Part shown: positions 7,823-17,093 of the stretch, one piece after another | Layout: each line of letters begins with the position of its first letter | How positions within the stretch are numbered: the first letter of the stretch is position 1 | Origin: an uncultured Prevotella sp. | GTDB taxonomy: Bacteria; Bacteroidota; Bacteroidia; Bacteroidales; Bacteroidaceae | Direction of reading: 5' to 3' | DNA: 22,795 bases | Assembly: GCA_905210845.1 (NCBI GenBank) | Contig: CAJLYG010000028.1 | Coordinates: forward strand, 1 to 22,795 | Program-made: the position numbers and the translations under genes | The notes under the pieces: generated by a model | The model's input: the letters and a program-made list of their open reading frames with translations, nothing else | Databases searched by the model: none | Told to the model about the DNA's origin: nothing

Positions 7823-9900
7823 AGACCCGGTACACGATTAAAACAATTGCAGTAAACTTCTGCAGGCTCGTTTTGGCTGTTACATTCATCTTTTCTGGAT
7901 ATGTAAAAGCAATTGATCCCTTAGGTACCCAGTACAAAATACAGGACTACTTGGGCGCAGTGGGGTTGCAAGGCATTATCCCCGACTGGATCACGTTGCT
8001 GACCTCCATTGGACTTTCTGCCTTGGAATTTTCGCTGGGCATCTTCCTCCTATTTGCCATCCAAAGAAGGGTCGTCACCAAGTTGATTGCTGTTTTCATG
8101 GCATTGATGACTTTGATCACTTTATGGTTGGCTCTCTTCAATCCCATCAAAGACTGCGGTTGCTTCGGGGATGCGGTCAAATTGACCAACAACCAGACAC
8201 TCACCAAGAATGTCATCTTAATGGCATGCGCCTTAATCGTTGCCAAATGGCCCTTGCAAATGTTTCGGCTGATGTCGAAGAGCAACCAATGGATCGTCAT
8301 CAATTATACGGTATTGTTTATCTTGATCTCCAGCGGATATAGTTTATACAAACTTCCCCAGTTTGATTTCCGCCCCTACCACATAGGAGCCAACATCAAG
8401 CAAGGCATGGAAATGCCGAAAGGTGCGCCTCAACCTGTATTCGAAACAACCTTCATCTTGAAAAAGAATGGAGAGGAAAAAGAGTTTACCCTGAACAACT
8501 ATCCGGATTCCACATGGGAGTTCATAGACAGCAAGACGGTGGAAATAGAACCTGGATATGTCCCTCCCATCCATGATTTCACCATTGAGAGGCAGCCCGA
8601 CAGGAAAGATATCACCCAGCAGGTCTTAGCGGACAAGGGATATACGTTCTTACTTATCTCCCCCCATCTTGAGAATGCTGATGACACCAACTTTGGGGAC
8701 ATTGATGCCATCTATGAGTATGCACAGCAATATCATGTGCCTTTCTATTGCCTGACAGCAAGCACAAAAGATGCGATCCAGCGGTGGATAGACATCACGG
8801 GGGCGGAATATCCGTTCTGTACCACAGACGAGACGACATTAAAGACCATTATCCGAAGCAACCCTGGACTGGTCTTACTCAAGAACGGGACCATCATCAG
8901 GAAATGGAGCCATAATGAACTCCCCAAGGAATCCAAGCTCACCGCTCCACTTGACCAATTACCGATCGGTTCCATGCCCCATGACAGCATTCCCAAGAAA
9001 ATCCTTGAGATCCTGTTATGGTTTGTCCTGCCACTCTTCTTGCTGACATTGGCCGACCGGTTATGGGCTTGGACAAAATGGTTGAAAAAGAAAGAAAACG
9101 AGAATAGGATATATCAACTTTTTAATAAGAAAAAGAAAATGAGAAAGAAAATTGTAGCAGGCAACTGGAAAATGAACAAGAACCTGCAAGAAGGTGTAGC
9201 TTTGGCTAAAGAGATCAACGATGTATTGGCAGCAGACAAGCCCAATTGCGGAGTCATCATCTGCACTCCGTTTATCCATTTGGCAAGTGTTGCCCAAGTG
9301 ATCGACCAGAATGTGGTAGCCTTGGGCGCAGAAAACTGCGCAGACAAAGAGAAGGGAGCCTACACAGGTGAGGTTTCTGCTGAGATGGTGAAGAGCACTG
9401 GGGCTCAATATGTAATCCTCGGTCACTCTGAGCGTCGTCAGTACTATCACGAGACAGCCGAGATTCTGAAAGACAAAGTACAGCTTGCATTGGCAAATGG
9501 CTTGAAGGTTATCTTCTGCTGTGGCGAGACCCTGGAGGAGCGTGAAGCCAACAAGCAGAACGAAGTCGTAAAAGCTGAGCTTGAGGGAAGCGTGTTCAAC
9601 CTTTCCGCTGAGGAATGGAAGAATATCGTCCTGGCTTATGAACCCATCTGGGCCATTGGCACTGGAAAGACTGCCACTTCCGACCAGGCAGAGGAAATGT
9701 TGGCATACATTCGCTCGATCGTAGCAGAGAAATATGGCAAAGAGGCTGCTGAGGACACGACCATCCTGTATGGTGGTTCCTGCAAGCCATCAAACGCTCC
9801 CGAATTGTTTGCAAAGCCTGACATTGACGGAGGACTGATCGGTGGCGCTTCTTTGAAGGCAGCCGACTTCAAGGGCATCATCGATGCTTGGAAGAAGTAA
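7819..9900 (+). CDS. DoxX/MauE-like membrane protein with thioredoxin-fold domain, read through in frame into triose-phosphate isomerase
   Basis: The frame is 693 codons long. Residues 1-440 match the Bacteroidota DoxX-like protein normally found before tpiA. Five membrane segments (about 10-32, 55-80, 86-108, 127-148, 158-176) carry a periplasmic DCGCFGD motif (C113, C115). A periplasmic thioredoxin-like domain follows (about 250-370, [16 protein letters not shown]) without a CxxC pair, then a sixth segment (about 394-415) and a basic cytoplasmic tail. TPI begins at Met441 with no stop between, and positive-inside rules put it in the cytoplasm. The TTG start is the only one before TM1. One extra T in the T5 run at 9119-9123 would give TTT TAA TAA, ending a separate protein at residue 435. 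This is either a true fusion or a single-base change or error. The role of the membrane part is unknown; redox or quinone-linked chemistry is a guess from the family. Confidence 0.7.
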   Translation: MKTRYTIKTIAVNFCRLVLAVTFIFSGYVKAIDPLGTQYKIQDYLGAVGLQGIIPDWITLLTSIGLSALEFSLGIFLLFAIQRRVVTKLIAVFMALMTLITLWLALFNPIKDCGCFGDAVKLTNNQTLTKNVILMACALIVAKWPLQMFRLMSKSNQWIVINYTVLFILISSGYSLYKLPQFDFRPYHIGANIKQGMEMPKGAPQPVFETTFILKKNGEEKEFTLNNYPDSTWEFIDSKTVEIEPGYVPPIHDFTIERQPDRKDITQQVLADKGYTFLLISPHLENADDTNFGDIDAIYEYAQQYHVPFYCLTASTKDAIQRWIDITGAEYPFCTTDETTLKTIIRSNPGLVLLKNGTIIRKWSHNELPKESKLTAPLDQLPIGSMPHDSIPKKILEILLWFVLPLFLLTLADRLWAWTKWLKKKENENRIYQLFNKKKKMRKKIVAGNWKMNKNLQEGVALAKEINDVLAADKPNCGVIICTPFIHLASVAQVIDQNVVALGAENCADKEKGAYTGEVSAEMVKSTGAQYVILGHSERRQYYHETAEILKDKVQLALANGLKVIFCCGETLEEREANKQNEVVKAELEGSVFNLSAEEWKNIVLAYEPIWAIGTGKTATSDQAEEMLAYIRSIVAEKYGKEAAEDTTILYGGSCKPSNAPELFAKPDIDGGLIGGASLKAADFKGIIDAWKK
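9139..9900 (+). CDS. tpiA: Triose-phosphate isomerase (module at the end of the fused frame, or separately started)
   Basis: TPI interconverts dihydroxyacetone phosphate and glyceraldehyde 3-phosphate in glycolysis and gluconeogenesis. The 253 residues from this ATG are exactly the usual family length. All catalytic residues are present: K11 in GNWKMN, H96 in ILGHSERR and E168 in [11 protein letters not shown]. The phosphate-binding loops [10 protein letters not shown] and GGLIGGASL are also present. The A-rich stretch before the ATG is typical of Bacteroidota translation starts, so independent initiation is plausible even though the upstream frame is open. The enzyme itself looks intact. Whether it is made free or only attached to the membrane protein is the open question. 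Confidence 0.92.
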   Translation: MRKKIVAGNWKMNKNLQEGVALAKEINDVLAADKPNCGVIICTPFIHLASVAQVIDQNVVALGAENCADKEKGAYTGEVSAEMVKSTGAQYVILGHSERRQYYHETAEILKDKVQLALANGLKVIFCCGETLEEREANKQNEVVKAELEGSVFNLSAEEWKNIVLAYEPIWAIGTGKTATSDQAEEMLAYIRSIVAEKYGKEAAEDTTILYGGSCKPSNAPELFAKPDIDGGLIGGASLKAADFKGIIDAWKK

Positions 9901-9909
9901 TCATACATC

Positions 9910-9933
9910 AGGGCAGTGTCTTAGCACTGCCCT
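9910..9933 (+). terminator. Hairpin after tpiA
   Basis: AGGGCAGTG-TCTTAG-CACTGCCCT is a perfect 9-bp stem with a 6-base loop, ten bases after the tpiA stop. The following sequence (CCTTTACCC) has only three T, so termination may be partial and allow read-through into the SPOR gene. Confidence 0.6.
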
Positions 9934-9957
9934 CCTTTACCCAATAGATAATAAACA

Positions 9958-10725
9958 ATGAAACCATTCGTCACTTTTTTGATCATCATCTTATGTGCTG
10001 CGACATCTGTCAATGCCCAGACATTCATGGAACACCTGAGGAAAAACGTGCAGGGACAAGGAACGGTCACGGTCACGCAAAGCAGGGAAATTGATGCATT
10101 GGTCAACGGAAGTCAACAAGTCAGCCAAACCGGAAAAACGGAAAAAGGCAAGACCACTGTATCCAGCCAGAAAGTGCCTTTAACAGCAGTGTCATCCCAA
10201 AAGGATACGACCCATAAGACAAAGAACACGACGAACAACACAAAACCAACTGCCACCGAAAAAGAAAGAAAAGCCGTTCAGGAACAGCATCCGCTCACAA
10301 CGGAACAGCATAAGTCGGAAATCATGCAAAAGGACGACTCCGCCAAGAGAGCGGAAGCCAACCGGACAGAGAGACCCAACCGTACTGAATCATCTCAGGA
10401 AGAAGATGATGAGATGGAAATCCCTACTGTCGACATGAGAAAGAAGGTGATGCGGAAAAGCTATAAGGTAAATGGATACCGCGTCCAAGTATTCTCTGGT
10501 GGAAACTCAAGACAGGACAAGATCAAGGCACAGAAAGCTGGGAACGATGTCAAGATGGCTTTTCCTGAACTCCCCGTGTACGTACATTTCTATTCTCCGA
10601 AATGGGTTTGCCGCGTGGGCAATTTCAAAAGCTATGAGGAAGCCCACCGCGTACTCCAGAAAGTCATGAAGATGGGATACCGGTCGGCTACCATCCTGAG
10701 GGGGAAGATCACTGTACAAGACTAA
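9958..10725 (+). CDS. Secreted SPOR-domain protein
   Basis: The protein has 255 residues. A signal peptide ([20 protein letters not shown], cleavage near residue 20) exports it to the periplasm. Residues about 45-150 are a low-complexity Lys/Thr/Gln/Glu linker without predicted fold. The C-terminal SPOR domain (about 168-253) includes [43 protein letters not shown] and [12 protein letters not shown] domains bind denuded glycan strands of peptidoglycan, often at division sites. It sits between tpiA and folE, 13 bp before folE, so the two are probably co-transcribed; the partners are metabolically unrelated, so this is probably a conserved neighbourhood and not a pathway. Confidence 0.88.
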   Translation: MKPFVTFLIIILCAATSVNAQTFMEHLRKNVQGQGTVTVTQSREIDALVNGSQQVSQTGKTEKGKTTVSSQKVPLTAVSSQKDTTHKTKNTTNNTKPTATEKERKAVQEQHPLTTEQHKSEIMQKDDSAKRAEANRTERPNRTESSQEEDDEMEIPTVDMRKKVMRKSYKVNGYRVQVFSGGNSRQDKIKAQKAGNDVKMAFPELPVYVHFYSPKWVCRVGNFKSYEEAHRVLQKVMKMGYRSATILRGKITVQD

Positions 10726-10738
10726 TCAACAGATAAAA

Positions 10739-11332
10739 ATGAATCCAGAAACAGAATTTCGCGAGGGATTGGATGAACTCGCATCGCATTATAAAAGCAT
10801 CTTAGAGTTGTTGGGCGAGGATCCGAACAGAGAAGGACTGGTCAAGACCCCCATGCGGGTCGCCAAGGCCATGCAAATCCTGACGCGAGGATACACACAG
10901 GACCCACACAAAGTCCTGACCGACGCATTGTTCGAAGAAAAGTACAACCAAATGGTAATCGTCAAGGACATCGACTTCTTCTCTATGTGCGAGCATCACA
11001 TGCTGCCTTTCTATGGGAAGGCTCATGTAGCCTACATCCCCAACGGCTATATCACGGGACTCAGCAAGATAGCACGAGTCGTGGACATTTTCAGCCATCG
11101 ACTGCAAGTACAGGAAAGAATGACCCAGCAAATCAAGGACTGCATCCAAGAGACCCTAAAGCCACAAGGTGTCATGGTGGTGATCGAAGCCAAGCACATG
11201 TGCATGCAGATGAGAGGCGTAGAGAAACAAAACTCGATCACGACAACCAGTGATTACAGTGGCGTATTCAATTCCCTGAACACCAGACAAGAATTCATGA
11301 GTCTCCTCAGAGGGGAATCAAAACGTATCTGA
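10739..11332 (+). CDS. folE: GTP cyclohydrolase I
   Basis: This enzyme converts GTP to 7,8-dihydroneopterin triphosphate and formate, the first step toward folate. The 197 residues match a type I enzyme. The zinc ligands are visible as C84 and H87 in [10 protein letters not shown] and C155 in HMCMQMRG. The signature [20 protein letters not shown] (107-126) and the substrate-site stretch following C155 ([12 protein letters not shown]) are intact. The start ATG follows the SPOR gene stop by 13 bp after an A-rich stretch. No promoter of its own is evident. Nothing points to the zinc-independent type (FolE2). Confidence 0.95.
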   Translation: MNPETEFREGLDELASHYKSILELLGEDPNREGLVKTPMRVAKAMQILTRGYTQDPHKVLTDALFEEKYNQMVIVKDIDFFSMCEHHMLPFYGKAHVAYIPNGYITGLSKIARVVDIFSHRLQVQERMTQQIKDCIQETLKPQGVMVVIEAKHMCMQMRGVEKQNSITTTSDYSGVFNSLNTRQEFMSLLRGESKRI

Positions 11333-11443
11333 TCATGTTAAAATTCTCAAAAAAGTGCGACTTTACCAAGGGAAAGATGCAAGTTTCTTGAGGATGGCAC
11401 ATTATATGATAAACAACAAAATATTAACAAAAAACATAGAACA

Positions 11444-12073
11444 ATGAAAAATTTAAAGAACTACGTAATGTTATTCGCCTGCCTTTTGGTAGCCTCGATG
11501 ACATTAACCTCCTGTCTGAATGATGATGACAACACCCAAAATTACAAGGTACTGACCCAAGCTGAGAAATCTCAGGTCATGATGGCTGTCAGCGGAACCT
11601 ATACAGGAAAGATGAAATATTACACCAATTCCACTTATAGCAGTGCAGATTCCGTCTCAACATCCTGGAGGATCACCTCTGACTCTACCTTCGTAACGCG
11701 GTTCCCCATGGAAGCCGTCGAGGGATTTATCGATGGACAAGACAACAAATCAGACATTGCTTCCATCGGAATGGTCACCTTGAAGGGCAAGACTTACTTA
11801 GGAAACTATATGCTTGAAAATTACTGGGCTCAGTCGTATTACCAATTGGGATTGGAAATAGAGTCAGTGACTGCCACCACCGCAAGTGGAAAAACTGTCA
11901 AAATCGAATTCTACGACACGGGCATGCAGTTAGGTTCCTACTCACTGGTCTATTATCCTATGATTGAATATTACAGCAACCAGTCCAGTGCCTACATTCT
12001 GATCAAGAACATTGAATACGAAGGCATGACCTACCCCATCAATGCACCCTTCATGTTAGGCGGTAAAAAATAA
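11444..12073 (+). CDS. Lipoprotein, DUF4840-like
   Basis: The protein has 209 residues, with a lipoprotein signal ending in lipobox LTSC (Cys24) followed by the acidic stretch LNDDDNTQ, which in Bacteroidota can favour surface export. The rest looks all-beta, with repeated aromatic and Ser/Thr strands (SGTYTGKMKYYTNS, SVSTSWRITSDSTFV, YSLVYYPMIEYYS). The composition and start resemble DUF4840 lipoproteins, but I cannot confirm the family. The 111-bp gap before it contains no convincing -33/-7 pair, so it may be read from the folE transcript. It ends nine bases before xth. Confidence 0.75.
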   Translation: MKNLKNYVMLFACLLVASMTLTSCLNDDDNTQNYKVLTQAEKSQVMMAVSGTYTGKMKYYTNSTYSSADSVSTSWRITSDSTFVTRFPMEAVEGFIDGQDNKSDIASIGMVTLKGKTYLGNYMLENYWAQSYYQLGLEIESVTATTASGKTVKIEFYDTGMQLGSYSLVYYPMIEYYSNQSSAYILIKNIEYEGMTYPINAPFMLGGKK

Positions 12074-12082
12074 GGTATCCAC

Positions 12083-12898
12083 ATGAAATTTATATCATGG
12101 AACGTCAACGGTCTGCGCGCATGCGTGAAGCCGAAGACCGGGAATGACGACCCGAAATACGACAGTAAGGGCTTTGAAGCATACTTCAAAGCCCTTGATG
12201 CTGATGTGTTCTGTCTACAAGAAACCAAAATGCAAGAAGGGCAACTCGACCTGCAGTTTGACGGTTATGAGTCCTACTGGAACTACGCTGACAAGAAAGG
12301 CTACTCTGGTACTGCCATCTATACCCGCATTCACCCACTACATGTTACCTACGGCATTGGGATCGACCTTCACGACCATGAGGGAAGAGTGATCACCTTG
12401 GAATTTCCCGATTTCTATTTGATCACCTGCTATACCCCTAATTCCGGGGAGACGCCCGCGCCTCCAACGAAGAACATGCCCAAGCGACTTCCCTACAGAA
12501 TGGAATGGGAAACTGATTTCCAGGAATACCTGAGGAAATTGGATGAGAAGAAACCGGTCATCCTCTGTGGCGACTTGAATGTTGCACATGAGGAGATCGA
12601 CGTGTCCAATGCTGACAAGCACCGTAAGAATCATGACGCTGGGTTCACAGACCAGGAAAGGGAGAAAATGGATCTCTTTTTGAAGAGTGGGTTCACAGAT
12701 ACCTTCCGCCAACTGTATCCGGAGCAAGTCACCTACAGCTTTTGGACCTATCGTGGATTCTGTCGCCCCAAGAACTTAGGATGGAGACTGGATTACTTCA
12801 TCATCTCCAACCGGCTGGCCGACCGGCTCCAGGACTCCCTGATCCATACAGAGGTCATGGGATCGGACCACTGCCCAGTGGAACTGGACCTGAAATAA
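12083..12898 (+). CDS. xth: Exodeoxyribonuclease III / AP endonuclease
   Basis: This DNA-repair enzyme cleaves at abasic sites and has 3'-5' exonuclease activity. Its 271 residues show the complete endonuclease/exonuclease/phosphatase set: N7 in SWNVNGLRA, E47 in CLQETKMQ, Y117 in CYTPNSG, D164/N166 in CGDLNVAHEEID, D237 in GWRLDYFIIS and D262/H263 in MGSDHCPVEL. A Pro/Lys-rich insertion (about 124-138) sits after the PNSG loop where many homologues have a shorter turn. It follows the lipoprotein gene by nine bases and is the last gene before a strong hairpin. Confidence 0.95.
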   Translation: MKFISWNVNGLRACVKPKTGNDDPKYDSKGFEAYFKALDADVFCLQETKMQEGQLDLQFDGYESYWNYADKKGYSGTAIYTRIHPLHVTYGIGIDLHDHEGRVITLEFPDFYLITCYTPNSGETPAPPTKNMPKRLPYRMEWETDFQEYLRKLDEKKPVILCGDLNVAHEEIDVSNADKHRKNHDAGFTDQEREKMDLFLKSGFTDTFRQLYPEQVTYSFWTYRGFCRPKNLGWRLDYFIISNRLADRLQDSLIHTEVMGSDHCPVELDLK

Positions 12899-12927
12899 AA
12901 TGCCCATCATTCTTTTGCGCAATAAAA

Positions 12928-12955
12928 AAGGAGCTCTTTCCAATGAGAGCTCCTT
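12928..12955 (-). terminator. Shared hairpin terminator between convergent genes
   Basis: AAGGAGCTCT-N8-AGAGCTCCTT forms a perfect 10-bp stem. On the minus strand it is followed by six T, making a strong intrinsic terminator for the YwqK-like gene. For xth on the plus strand the hairpin is in the right place but the following sequence (AAAGG) gives no U-tract. Confidence 0.8.
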
Positions 12956-12982
12956 AAAGGATTTAGTAATGTAATGTATCAA

Positions 12983-13489
12983 TTATAAGAGAGATTTAAT
13001 CTCAGAGAGAGAATGCTTTTGAATTGTTCCATCCGGACGGGTTACCGTGAAGTAATCGTGGACTGAAACCCCATTTCTATACTGTACGACCGCGATACTG
13101 CCATCACGCATCTGAAGGGTGAAATAGCCCTCGCGCTTGCCGTTCTTGTAAGTACCATGAAGCTTCTCCTTCCCATTACTGTAATAAGTAGTCACCTCAC
13201 CGTCCAAGATACTATTATTATCATTACTTAAATCAATGAACTTATAGCCACCTTCGGCACGAAGAGTACCGTTCAGATAGAAGTCCTGGAAAACGTCACG
13301 CTTCTGCAAACCAAGACCTTCCGTCATGAGCAGACGATAATAGCTGGCATCACTCCGATCAGAAACCGTCAAATGGTTAGCTGAATAGTAAATTGTGTCA
13401 GCCACAACTGTAACATTCTCAAAATGCTTGCGACCGTAGGATGCTACTGTCAGCAAAGCCATTACTGAAATAAGAAATAACTTCTTCAT
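12983..13489 (-). CDS. Secreted YwqK/MORN-type repeat protein
   Basis: The protein has 168 residues, with a signal peptide (MKKLFLISVMALLTVASYG) and no lipobox cysteine. Residues about 70-135 carry the repeated short beta-hairpin pattern of MORN-like YwqK proteins: DFYLNGTLRAEGGY, TTYYSNGKEKLHGTYKNGKREG and MRDGSIAVVQYRNG. Such repeats are common in secreted Bacteroidota proteins. Database names often call them antitoxin-like, but there is no toxin partner here and I do not infer one. It is monocistronic, with its own promoter and a strong terminator. Confidence 0.8.
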   Translation of the reverse strand: MKKLFLISVMALLTVASYGRKHFENVTVVADTIYYSANHLTVSDRSDASYYRLLMTEGLGLQKRDVFQDFYLNGTLRAEGGYKFIDLSNDNNSILDGEVTTYYSNGKEKLHGTYKNGKREGYFTLQMRDGSIAVVQYRNGVSVHDYFTVTRPDGTIQKHSLSEIKSLL

Positions 13490-13529
13490 TTTATTGCTTG
13501 ATATTTAGGTTCCTTTTTATTTTCGGATG

Positions 13530-13561
13530 CAAAGGTATATATTCATCCGCAAAATATGCAA
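13530..13561 (-). promoter_or_regulatory. Promoter of the YwqK-like gene
   Basis: Minus strand TTG (13561..13559), a 21-bp spacer and TACCTTTG (13537..13530) fit the Bacteroidota promoter pattern. The ATG lies 40 bp downstream. Confidence 0.6.
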
Positions 13562-13830
13562 GTTTTTAACTTTATTTTATCATTTATTTTCATTCGCCAA
13601 TTGACTATCAATGAAATGAGAAACAAAGAACGAAAATATCAAGTTTAGGACCTAATTTCTAACAAAACGTAAGTTGACGCAGACTATACTCACCGATATT
13701 CCCCACATGTCTTTACACTTTGTTATTCAATAAGAGAAAATCAAGAAATAGAAGATTCACTCGCATAGATTATAAATAGACAATATATGTAAATATTATT
13801 TATTCATATTCAGTTTGAGAACAGGAAAGG
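13562..13830. other. AT-rich gene-free stretch
   Basis: There are no plausible reading frames, tRNA-like folds or repeats of note. A 7-bp inverted repeat TTTCATT/AATGAAA with a 16-base gap lies near 13590-13620. I see nothing else in it. Confidence 0.5.
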
Positions 13831-13861
13831 GCTTCCCGCGTGCAAGTTGCAAGCGAGAAGC
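13831..13861 (-). terminator. Hairpin after the TonB-C protein gene
   Basis: GCTTC.CGC and GCG.GAAGC pair with one mismatch around a 13-base loop, three bases past the stop. The minus strand then reads CCCTTTCCTG, a weak T-run. It is probably the operon terminator. Confidence 0.55.
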
Positions 13862-13864
13862 TGT

Positions 13865-14980
13865 TTATTGCTGACGAAATGACAGAGGAAGACTAATCCT
13901 GACATTCACTTTCTGCCCGTCCTTCTCCCCAGGAATCCATTGCGGCATCCCTTTCAAGATGCGAACGGCATCGCGATCCACGGCTGGAGAGAGGGCATCA
14001 ACGATGCGGACATCACGGACGAAACCTTCCTTGTCAATGAGGACAGAAGCAACTACCTTGCCCTGACGATCCTTTAAATCGCCTTCATCAGGATAAGTAA
14101 TATTGTGCAAGATATACTTCCGCAAGGCTGTGGCACCTCCACGGTAAGAAGGAGCCTGGTCCACCTTATTATATATAGGCTCCCCTTGGTACAAGCTGTC
14201 TGATGAGTAAGGAGAGGGGACGCGGGCAGGAACAGACATCTCCAATAGCTTTCGGCAACTCTTCGTCAGGAAATTGCGCATGGAGGACAGTGGGATAACC
14301 GACAGGAAAGGTTGAGCCGCATCAGCTGTAAGGAACGCTCCCTGCACGATAACGGCATCCATTCCCAAGCAAGCGTCCGAGACTTGCAACCCATACAAGT
14401 CGCCATCAGGACGCCCTTGGAGGGAGTGTGACAGCAATAAAGCTGCCAAGGCATACTCATCAGAGCTCGACCGGAGGATATTCTTTGAGGTCAAGACTTG
14501 CTGGTGGATGAGATCATAGGTCACCAACATGGACACCGAACTGGACTCCCCCTTCGAATTCCTGCCTGCTTCCACCGTTTTAGAAAGGCTAAAGGATACA
14601 TATCGATTAGCCAAATGCCCCATTTCCTTCAACTCGCAAGTGATATAGTTGAACTTATGGTCATCAGGCAGTGTGGCAAAGGCTGTTACGGGAGTGCCAT
14701 ACTTACTCTTGAAACGCAGATAGGCACTATCGAAACGATCAGCATCCACGTCAAAGAGCTGCTTGGCAAGAAAGGCCTGCAAGGGCTTCAAATCGGAATA
14801 ATCCATCATGGCAGGCCACTCTAAGTCGACATCGATCACATTGGTCTCGTCCCCATCATGATAGAGAAGATGCTCCTTCTGATAGATCACCTCACATTTT
14901 TGGATATTGACCGGTTCCTGGGCTGGGACATACAAGGCACTGAAACAAAGCAGTGCGAAAACGAAAAAGATCCTTTTCAT
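13865..14980 (-). CDS. Secreted protein with a C-terminal TonB-like domain
   Basis: The protein has 371 residues and a signal peptide (MKRIFFVFALLCFSALYVPA). The middle (about 25-240) has a layout like RsiV/DUF3298-type domains, with an alternating beta pattern and YVSFSLSKTVEAG then LVTYDLIHQQVLT; this assignment is tentative. Residues about 285-370 form a TonB C-terminal domain: ALRKYILHNITYPDEG, GKVVASVLIDKEGFVRDVRI and MPQWIPGEKDGQKVNVRISL. There is no N-terminal transmembrane anchor or proline-rich spacer, so it is not a classical energy-transducing TonB. Stand-alone TonB-C proteins of this sort are frequent in Bacteroidota and mostly uncharacterised. It starts one base after the DUF4251 gene stop, so the two form an operon. 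Confidence 0.82.
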   Translation of the reverse strand: MKRIFFVFALLCFSALYVPAQEPVNIQKCEVIYQKEHLLYHDGDETNVIDVDLEWPAMMDYSDLKPLQAFLAKQLFDVDADRFDSAYLRFKSKYGTPVTAFATLPDDHKFNYITCELKEMGHLANRYVSFSLSKTVEAGRNSKGESSSVSMLVTYDLIHQQVLTSKNILRSSSDEYALAALLLSHSLQGRPDGDLYGLQVSDACLGMDAVIVQGAFLTADAAQPFLSVIPLSSMRNFLTKSCRKLLEMSVPARVPSPYSSDSLYQGEPIYNKVDQAPSYRGGATALRKYILHNITYPDEGDLKDRQGKVVASVLIDKEGFVRDVRIVDALSPAVDRDAVRILKGMPQWIPGEKDGQKVNVRISLPLSFRQQ

Positions 14981-14981
14981 G

Positions 14982-15479
14982 TCAATGCTTTTTAAATTTC
15001 ATCTCACCTGTGAAGCTGATCCCATCACGCTCCCGAGCTGTAATATCCAGGCTGACCTGGCCATTGTCATAGACATCCAACTGATATTGGTAAGCATCCT
15101 CTTCATACTTAACTCCTATCATGACCCGGGTCATGTCCTTTTTAGCGCGATAAGCATGATACTGCGAGATCGGTACGGAGAAGTTCAGTCCAGTTCCTCC
15201 TCCATAAGGGAGACGATAAGCGCGCCCGAAATACGGGAGGTAAGAGATCAGGCTGTCGTTCCTGACCGTGACATCATAGCCATATTCCAAAGTCTTGCCG
15301 GGTCCACGACGCGGGTAGACATAATTGATGCCAATCGTATAATCGCGATTTTCCAAAGCCTTTGAGACGGCATTCGCCTGAAGCTCCTGCCGTGCCGCTT
15401 TCTCTGTCGGCGTCAACTTCGTGGCGCACGACACGCACAAGACGGCGATCATCATACACATGAGAATTTCTTTCTTCAT
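14982..15479 (-). CDS. DUF4251 lipoprotein
   Basis: The protein has 165 residues. The N-terminus MKKEILMCMMIAVLCVSCAT carries lipobox CVSC (Cys18). The mature part has the DUF4251 look: a helix (KAARQELQANAVSKALENR), then beta strands with INYVYPRRG, VRNDSLISYLPYFGRAY and the Gly-rich turn LPYGGGTGLNFS, ending ITARERDGISFTGEMKFKK. The function is unknown. It is the first gene of a two-gene operon with the TonB-C protein and has its own promoter about 100 bp upstream. Confidence 0.85.
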   Translation of the reverse strand: MKKEILMCMMIAVLCVSCATKLTPTEKAARQELQANAVSKALENRDYTIGINYVYPRRGPGKTLEYGYDVTVRNDSLISYLPYFGRAYRLPYGGGTGLNFSVPISQYHAYRAKKDMTRVMIGVKYEEDAYQYQLDVYDNGQVSLDITARERDGISFTGEMKFKKH

Positions 15480-15578
15480 TCTATAATCCTATTTATAGGA
15501 AGCTATCCTTCGGATGGAGAAGCGTATCCCTACCCTTCCTTCAACCTACCGGAAAACCTCTTCAATTGACTCACGTTG

Positions 15579-15610
15579 CAAAGATAGGAATTTTATCTTG
15601 AAAGACGCAA
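15579..15610 (-). promoter_or_regulatory. Promoter of the DUF4251-TonB-C operon
   Basis: Minus strand TTG (15610..15608), a 21-bp spacer and TATCTTTG (15586..15579) match the phylum consensus. The leader to the ATG is about 95 bases. Confidence 0.65.
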
Positions 15611-15649
15611 TGAAAAAAGAGGAAAAGGATCCTGAACTGGCAAAAACAA

Positions 15650-15672
15650 AGGCAGCCCGCGCGGGACTGCCT
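15650..15672 (-). terminator. Terminator of putA
   Basis: AGGCAG.CC pairs with GG.CTGCCT around a GC-rich centre (one C/A mismatch), 42 bp past the stop. On the minus strand it is followed by TTTGTTTTTG, as expected for an intrinsic terminator. Confidence 0.7.
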
Positions 15673-15713
15673 CTGCATCAATCGAATCATAACAATACTT
15701 CAAGAAATCAACT

Positions 15714-17093
15714 CTAATGATATTCCTCTTCAATCTTCGGGGCATGGTCCTGTCCACTACCATAGCGATGATACTCAAAGGCTATACTCTGCTCCTTGAG
15801 ATAATGGATGAGTTCCACGCGTCCCTCCTTGACCGGCACCTCGGTAGCGATAAATTTATTCGTGTCGGCAGCTCGCTTGTAGAGTGCTTCCGGGATATCC
15901 GGCGAGCAGGTACGAATGCGCTCATAGTTTGGCATCGTGGCAATGAAGTCATCTAAGGTCTCCTTTTTCAAGGTGGCTCCTACCTTCTTGAGATCATCCT
16001 CCAAGCCTTGCCGGTTGTCATCCGGGGCGATGCTGACGGTAAGTGGCGTGCCACAGAGATGGGCAGCCATCGCCACCATGAGAGCTTGGTCGACAGTATC
16101 GTCCTTGAACAGGCGCAAGGCCATTCCCCCTTGCAGCGGCAAATAGCGGAACACATTCTGCTCACCACTACACTGATTCCAGTCACGCGGGTCACGGAAC
16201 TCCTGCTCCCAAGCCTCGGCATAGCTCTTGCGATAGTCTGTCTTCGAGCCTTTCTTGTCAGTGATCACAGTAAACTGCTGGCAGTAGTTGGGTCCACCCG
16301 CCTTGATACCCGGTCCAAAGGCGGAGAGTTTCATCCCGCCGAAAGGCTGGCGGTTGACAATCGCGCCCGTGATGCCACGGTTGATATAGAGATTTCCTGC
16401 CATGATGGTATCACGCCAATGTCTGCGTTCGTTCTCATCGAGGGTCTGTATGCCCGAGGTCAGACCGTAGTCCAGTCCATTAACGAGTCGGATCGCCTCA
16501 TCCAAGGTATCGAAGGGAGCAACGGAGAGCATCGGACCGAAAAGCTCTGTACGGAAAGAGAAGTTCTTGGGACTGACTCCCATTTTCACGGTTGGTGCTA
16601 AGATATACTTCTTCTTGTCAATGAAGCGAGGCGGCACTAACCATGACTCGCCGGGTTCCAATTCATTAAGGGCATGGAGCAACTTCTCGTTTTGATTGGT
16701 AATCATCGGTCCTACGATGTTGCCAGCATCCCATACACCGCCCACCTTCAGGCTGGTCGCGCAGTCCTTGAGCTTCTCACGGAAGTCGGGACGCTCGTAC
16801 ACTGACCGCTCCACCAACAGCAAAGAGCAGGCAGAGCACTTCTGTCCTGCATTGCCGAACGCGGAATGGCACGCGCACATAATGCCGTGATCCATGTCGG
16901 CGGAAGCCGTGATGATGATGGCATTCTTGCCACCGGTCTCTGCAGACAGTGGCATATCGGGCTTCGCCTTGAGAATAGACTGTGCCGTCTCAGTGCCACC
17001 CGTGAGGATGATATGCTTGATCTCGGGTGCCTGGGTCAGCTTGGGAAGAGCATCCCTTTCCGTGATGACCACCTGCAAGGCCTCCTTAGGCAC
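15714..17093 (-). CDS. putA: PutA C-terminal half: catalytic part of P5C (glutamate semialdehyde) dehydrogenase
   Basis: The piece has 459 codons and lacks the NAD-binding start of its domain, which lies in the other half. It contains the catalytic Glu in SAETGGKN (E52) and the nucleophile in GNAGQKCSACS (C86), the NAD-site LFGPMLSVAPFD segment, and GITGAIVNRQPFGGMKLSAFG near the active site. A C-terminal extension (about 330-459) is typical of the long Bacteroidota enzymes. The apparent GTG start at 17093 is only the codon for a valine inside the intact protein, so independent translation is doubtful. The gene ends at a T-rich terminator. Confidence 0.75.
   Translation of the reverse strand: MPKEALQVVITERDALPKLTQAPEIKHIILTGGTETAQSILKAKPDMPLSAETGGKNAIIITASADMDHGIMCACHSAFGNAGQKCSACSLLLVERSVYERPDFREKLKDCATSLKVGGVWDAGNIVGPMITNQNEKLLHALNELEPGESWLVPPRFIDKKKYILAPTVKMGVSPKNFSFRTELFGPMLSVAPFDTLDEAIRLVNGLDYGLTSGIQTLDENERRHWRDTIMAGNLYINRGITGAIVNRQPFGGMKLSAFGPGIKAGGPNYCQQFTVITDKKGSKTDYRKSYAEAWEQEFRDPRDWNQCSGEQNVFRYLPLQGGMALRLFKDDTVDQALMVAMAAHLCGTPLTVSIAPDDNRQGLEDDLKKVGATLKKETLDDFIATMPNYERIRTCSPDIPEALYKRAADTNKFIATEVPVKEGRVELIHYLKEQSIAFEYHRYGSGQDHAPKIEEEYH

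Noticed and set aside
12983..13489. Antitoxin of a toxin-antitoxin pair, as YwqK-type proteins are often named
   Set aside because: It has a signal peptide, stands alone, and has no toxin-like neighbour.
17093..17093. GTG start for a separate aldehyde dehydrogenase gene
   Set aside because: The codon corresponds to an internal valine of the intact PutA, and the NAD-binding beginning of the domain is encoded upstream in the other frame.
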